This document shows, in pieces, positions 59,380-64,000 of a DNA stretch of 64,000 bases. The stretch is from contig QAOA01001066.1 of NCBI GenBank assembly GCA_003255065.1, positions 122,900-186,899 of the forward strand. The letters run 5' to 3'. This DNA comes from Cercis canadensis (lineage: Eukaryota > Streptophyta > Magnoliopsida > Fabales > Fabaceae). The notes under the pieces were generated by a model. The model saw nothing but the letters and a program-made list of their open reading frames with translations, made no database searches and was not told the DNA's origin. The translations under genes were made by a program, and so were the position numbers. Positions within the stretch are counted from its first letter, which is position 1; every line of letters begins with the position of its first letter.

Positions 59380-61258
59380 ATGCCTTTGAATTCATTGCAA
59401 TCTCATTCTCTGCAACTTTCCCTGATTCCCACATCTGCTCTTTCTTCTTCTTCTTCTGCAAATTACAGGAGTAACCAGCCGCGGTTTCCACAATTGGCCC
59501 CACTAACTACACCAATGACCCGAATATCACGCGATTCGACCCGTCCCAGGAAGAAATCGAGCCCCACGGACGACAAATCCGAAGCTCAAGAGTTGGTTCA
59601 TTTGCTTATGCGCAAGTTTAGTGACAAAGAGCCTTTATTGAAGACATTGAACAAGTATGTGAAGATGGTAAGGACGGAGCACTGCTTTTTGCTGTTTGAA
59701 GAGCTTGGCAAGAATGATAAGTGGCCTCAATGCCTTGAGGTCAGTATGCTTCTCTTCAATCTTGGAGAATATGAAAATATCTCTGTATTATAGACTGGTG
59801 GGTTCTGGATTGTGACTAATTTCTGCTGCTGCTGTTTATTACATGTACTTTGGTCGATATTGAGCTTATCTGATTTGTATCTAGGCGTCTCTGAAGTGTC
59901 TAACTGTTTATCAATTCACTCAGAGTGACAATATGTAAATGATTTTTACCATAGTACTATTGTTTTGTTTCTCTGCCACCTAATCTCATGAAATTAATGT
60001 GCTATTTATGTAAATCATTCGACATTTTTAGTGTACTTAGGACATATTATTGAATTAAGTATATAAAAGAAGGAGCGACAACAGTTGACACAGATGTCTG
60101 ATCATAGCAATAGTTGCCTCACCTATGATATTTGACGATCAGGTTTTCAGATGGATGCAGAAACAACGTTGGTACATTGCCGATAATGGGGTTTACTCAA
60201 AGCTAATATCAGTTATGGGAAAGAAAGGCCAAACCAGAATGGCTATGTGGCTTTTTTCAGAGATGCGTAATAGTGGTTGTCGCCCAGATACTTCTGTCTA
60301 TAATGCACTTATTACAGCCCACCTTCATTCGCGGGACAAAACAAAGGCTTTGGCCAAAGCTCTTGGATACTTTGAGAAGATGAAAGGAATTGAGCGATGT
60401 AAACCCAATATTGTTACCTACAACATTATTTTGAGAGCTTTTGCCCAAGCTGGGAATGTGGATCAGGTGAATTCTTTGTTTAAAGATCTTGATGAGAGCA
60501 TTGTTTCACCTGACATTTACACATTTAATGGTGTGATGGACGCATATGGAAAAAATAGGATGATTCGGGAAATGGAATCTGTGCTTTCTCGAATGAAAAG
60601 CAATCAGTGTAAGCCTGACATAATTACCTTTAATTTGCTGATTGATTCATATGGGAAGAAGCAGGAATTTGATAAGATGGAACAAGTATACAAGAGCTTA
60701 TTGCACTCCAAGGTGAAACCAACACTGCCTACATTTAATTCAATGATTTTGAACTATGGGAAGGCGCGGCTTAGAGAGAAAGCGGAACATGCTTACAAAA
60801 AGATGACTGACATGGGTTACAGACCAAGCTTTATCACATATGAGAGTCTCATTTATATGTATGGGCTCTGTGATTGTGTTTCCAGAGCCAGAGAGTTATT
60901 TGATGGGTTGGTTGAGTCAAAAGTTCAGATAAAAGTTTCAACCTTAAATGCCATGCTTGAAGTTTACTGCATGAATGGTTTGCCCATGGAAGCATATGTG
61001 CTTTTTGAGAGGGCAAGTAGTATACAAGTACTTCCAGATTCATCAACATATAAACTTCTATATAAGGTCTACACAAAAGCCAACTTGAAGGAGCTTCTAG
61101 ATAAATTGCTAAAGCATATGGATAAAGATGGTATTGTCCCTAACAAGAGATTCTTCCTGGATGCTTTGGGTGCTATTGGATCTTTACCAGAAAATTCAGG
61201 ATCTACTAGTGCCACTACTGATTCAAGCAGGTCCCAAGATTTTGCAAAATCTAGCTAG
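59380..61258 (+). CDS. PPR5: Chloroplast PPR protein (PPR5/EMB2453-like)
   Basis: Two exons, 59380-59739 and 60143-61258, encode 491 residues. The N-terminus is Ser-rich and basic, like a chloroplast transit peptide. The body is a run of about nine P-type 35-residue PPR motifs, for example VYSKLISVMGKKGQTRMAMW, with the recurring pattern ITFNLLIDSYGKKQEFDKME, and PDI/PDT repeat ends. It matches my memory of Arabidopsis At4g39620 (EMB2453), whose maize counterpart PPR5 binds and stabilises the unspliced trnG-UCC precursor in chloroplasts and aids splicing of its group II intron. Loss is embryo- or seedling-lethal in those plants. The intron has a GTCAGT donor. Arabidopsis protein is somewhat longer at its C-terminus (about 560 residues from memory). 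Start chosen as the first ATG, giving the transit peptide. Confidence 0.9.
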
Positions 61259-63800
61259 AAATGTAGTTGATGGTTCATGTAAAGAATCAGGAACTGGAGA
61301 CTTGCATACAAGCAGAACAGTCCACTTGTGAGTTAATTTTCATCCATGTGAGGTGGTATGTTTTATCTCTTTGCCATCACTTATCCACTGTTGTTATATA
61401 TCGAATTAATCCCTCTTAGGGTATGTTTGGTAGGTGACTAATGAGGGTAAATTTTACCGGGGTAAATTTACTCTCATTACACCCCCTACCAAACGCACCC
61501 TTAGGACAGATCTTCACTTGGCATTCATCTGACATCAATATTTTGCCTTGAAAGAAAATAACGCATATTTTAGGGCATCTGTCAGTCTACCAACTTGCAA
61601 ACTCATAGGCTTGTTCTTGGAACATGACTATTAATGGCTCGATTTTTGATTTATTAATATTAAGCAATGAGCCAATGAGAATAATTTGTCCTCCAAAATG
61701 TCCAAGAAAATACTATAAAATAGGGAGAGTCAGTGCAACGGGACTTGGGGAAACTTCAGGACGTTCAAGATTACTTACTGTTACTAAATGAAAGTGACCT
61801 TTCTGAGCTGAAAATTAATAATCTGAGGACAAAGAAACAATAATTCGAGAATGGTATGCTTGTTTTCCATACTTGTTTGGTATGTTTCACTGCTAGTATG
61901 TCACTATGTTATGTATTCTTTGGTCTTGTGTATCTAACAACAACCTGCTTAAAGAATAAAGCCCTAATGGGGAATTTTTGTGACTTAGGCAGCCTTCGTT
62001 TTTTCACTTAGGACAACTTTCTTTCATTTCATTCTAGTTGGGGGTTAAATTTGATTGGTTCACAGCCGCATTTCCTTAAGTGAATATAACTTCTTGCTCT
62101 CCTTTTTGTGTCTTTGACATTTTTGCTCTCCTGTTTGCAAGTAACTTGTAGGAAATCGCTGTTCAACAACAGCTGCATATCCTCCAATAAATCTGTTGAT
62201 CTATATTCTGTAGCATCCAATGAAGCACAGCCTGATGTATAAGTAACTATAAAATTGATGATTGTGGCCTTAGGATAGTGCTGTGGCTGGGTATGTGGCT
62301 GCACTATCAATCTTGCCAATTGCGAATGAACTCTGTAGCACTGAAGCCAATTTTGATAATGATTTATTAACAGAAGGAACAAACATAGATGTCCTGTTGC
62401 CAAGGTCGTCTTTCATTTATTGTTCTGAAATTACTTACCTTTCTTTTACTGCTGATGGTTGTAGCACTAGAGGATATTTCTGCCAAATTATGATTTTTGT
62501 ATAATGCATTATATATTCATGGAAATTTCTTTTTTTATTCTTTAATTGAAAGATTTGTTGAGGGTATTTAACCCATTGACTTTTTGAATCATTGAAATGT
62601 TGGAAAAGTACTATCAGAGGAATCCTTGATTTATTATAGGGAGGTTGATTCTTTGCTCATAGGTCTGCATTATCCCGTGGCAACATGGTACTGTGAAGAA
62701 TGTCATTCATTGTCAGAGATATTGGGAATAAGGTTATCCAAGTGCCAAAGCTAGTGGATCTGCATGGAGACTGGCACTAATCTGAAAATGGAGGTACACC
62801 GGGGACTGGAGAGCCATGTGAAAGATGGTTTAAGTTGTGAATAGGGTTCTGAGTTTGAAATTATGGCTAAAAAGTTGGCTTGGGTTTTATCTTCAGAATT
62901 TTGAATCAGCAACACATTTTTGTCAAGTAACTTTATCTTCTTTCTCACTCATGTTCTCATGTTGAAATGAGTAAACATTGTTGTCAAATATTGATATCTG
63001 TGTGGGTCTGTGGCTGTTTATTTAATAGTTATCATCTGCCACTTCATGTTCCGCTCTTTTATTTGTAGTTGCTTGAGGGGACAAATTATATGCTGTATAG
63101 GTTTCCCCAAACTCATATGAATTGATTTGGTTTGTTGGTGGGATTGTTGCGGACAAAGAGACTGACGTCTTACCTTGCTTTCTTCATTGGATGGGCACAA
63201 GAATCGAATGTATTCATGCCATTTTGCGCACTTACAACAGAGCACAGCACAGTCGTGACACAAAGTCCTTTAACTCTGCCACCATAGTTTTTCTTTTTTT
63301 ATTTCTCCAATGTAACTACCCGAATCTGCTGTAAAACTTGAATGTTGGTACTTTCCAGATCTGATTTGAAATGAAGAATGTACAATATATTCTATTACCC
63401 GGCATTCCTCCTTTAAGAATTCATTCAACTTGAAAGAAAAAAAATTGGTGCCTGGACGAACGTCCAAGAATTTGAATAGTGATTCTGGATTCCAGAGAGA
63501 GAAAATAGATGCAATTTGCCAGATAAGTATAACATGCCCTCGTTGGCAGCAGTCAAATGCCTCTTTTTCCATGGTTCAATAAGCAAAACAATCGTAGACC
63601 AAATTGCAATTCAGCCCTTACTAAGATAATAATTTGATAAATAAATGCCACGCTTCATTTTAAGTTCCTCATAACCAACAATTTCGTTTATCCAAAGGGC
63701 AGCATAAAGACTGCCAAATCACTATTCACATATTTTTGTCCAAAGAAAGATTAGAAAGATCACAGTACGAAAACGAGGTTTAACCTCAGCGTTTTAATAA
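61259..63800. other. Spacer downstream of PPR5
   Basis: Presumed 3' UTR, a hairpin MITE (61419-61500) and then sequence without a clear gene. Open frames such as one at 62283-62504 lack family features. This stretch is less AT-rich than other spacers and could hold UTR exons or a non-coding transcript, which cannot be decided by eye. Confidence 0.45.
61419..61500. mobile_element. 82-bp hairpin MITE
   Basis: Almost completely self-complementary: GGGTATGTTTGGTAGG on the left faces CCTACCAAACGCACCC on the right, with arms of about 40 bases. It is flanked by TTA on both sides (61416-61418, 61501-61503). A TTA target and GGG(T)...TTTGG termini fit the PIF/Harbinger type, though hAT-like MITEs can have similar ends. 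Confidence 0.72.
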
Positions 63801-63802
63801 CA

Positions 63803-64000
63803 TCAATTAGCCATACAACCAATCAAACAGAACGCTACATTAGTCAGATAACTTTCCTTTGTATGAAGCTGCATCCCATTCCAAAAATCTGTGGAAGCCG
63901 AAAGGCCAAAATCAATATTCATATTCAGTATGTCGTCTACTTGGCTGTCTGGGGCAAGAGTAGAACATTGATCGGACATTGAATAAGAACAAGGGGTTAT
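63803..64000 (-). CDS. Possible 3' end of an unidentified gene (partial)
   Basis: One frame on the minus strand is open from the window edge to a TGA at 63805-63803, 65 residues. The text is not low-complexity. It contains DSQVDDILNMNIDFGL and STDFWNGMQL, an acidic and aromatic mix like activation regions of some plant transcription factors. I do not recognise the family. An open frame of this length can arise by chance, and the last residues after a possible splice site may be non-coding. Confidence 0.35.
   Translation of the reverse strand: MTPCSYSMSDQCSTLAPDSQVDDILNMNIDFGLSASTDFWNGMQLHTKESYLTNVAFCLIGCMAN

Noticed and set aside
62029-62504. Frames of 124 (minus) and 73 (plus) residues downstream of PPR5
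   Set aside because: No motif or homology recognised on either strand. They may be UTR or random open frames.
64-63000. CRISPR arrays, operons, ribosome-binding sites or prophage
   Set aside because: The DNA is plant nuclear with spliced genes. No array of regularly spaced identical repeats or bacterial gene organisation is present.

Overview
This is about 64 kb of nuclear DNA from a flowering plant, almost certainly a eudicot. The genes have many GT-AG introns, all recognisable products belong to plant families (NF-Y, PPR proteins, an LRR receptor kinase, CYP71-clan P450s, a chloroplast ABC1 kinase, a phytosulfokine-type peptide), and the spacers are AT-rich and full of small non-autonomous transposons. 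Species cannot be fixed from sequence alone. Exon coordinates were worked out by hand from splice signals and reading frame. The summed exons of each intact multi-exon gene are a multiple of three.

Layout. 1-4.7 kb: repeat-rich spacer. 4.7-10.0 kb (+): HIT4-like gene, 14 coding exons. 11.9-15.4 kb (-): CPR5-like gene, 5 coding exons, convergent with HIT4. 16-19.4 kb: AT-rich DNA with nested MITEs. 19.5-20.1 kb (-): single-exon NF-YB. 20.3-26.1 kb: transposon-rich spacer, including a hAT element inside another element. 26.2-34.9 kb (+): ABC1K8/OSA1-like chloroplast atypical kinase, 20 coding exons. 37.5-37.8 kb (-): a small two-exon phytosulfokine-type precursor, easily missed because each exon is short. 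40.7-46.2 kb (+): SIRK1-like LRR receptor pseudokinase. 47.5-49.4 kb (+): decayed PPR pseudogene. 49.9-51.5 kb and 54.3-55.9 kb (-): two nearly identical CYP736A-type P450 genes from a recent tandem duplication, separated by a repeat-structured spacer; the second copy has a 50-N assembly gap in its 3' flank. 58.8 kb (+): tRNA-Trp(CCA). 59.4-61.3 kb (+): PPR5/EMB2453-like chloroplast PPR gene. 61.4 kb: hairpin MITE. The far right edge may hold the 3' end of another minus-strand gene.

Context. From memory of Arabidopsis, HIT4 and SIRK1 are adjacent (At5g10010, At5g10020), and CPR5 and ABC1K8 are adjacent (At5g64930, At5g64940). Here the two pairs are interleaved in one 42-kb stretch, as expected of an ancestral block later split by whole-genome duplication and gene loss in Brassicaceae. 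The genes do not form one pathway. They cover heat-stress chromatin, immunity and the nuclear envelope, transcription, chloroplast oxidative-stress signalling, peptide hormone, receptor signalling, specialised metabolism and chloroplast RNA processing.

The most noteworthy items are the phytosulfokine-like precursor ending in YIYTN instead of YIYTQ, the merged synteny block, two introns that appear to use GC donors, the young P450 duplication with its odd spacer, a tandem duplication that copies a tRNA 3' end into the PPR5 promoter, and two clear cases of transposon nesting.
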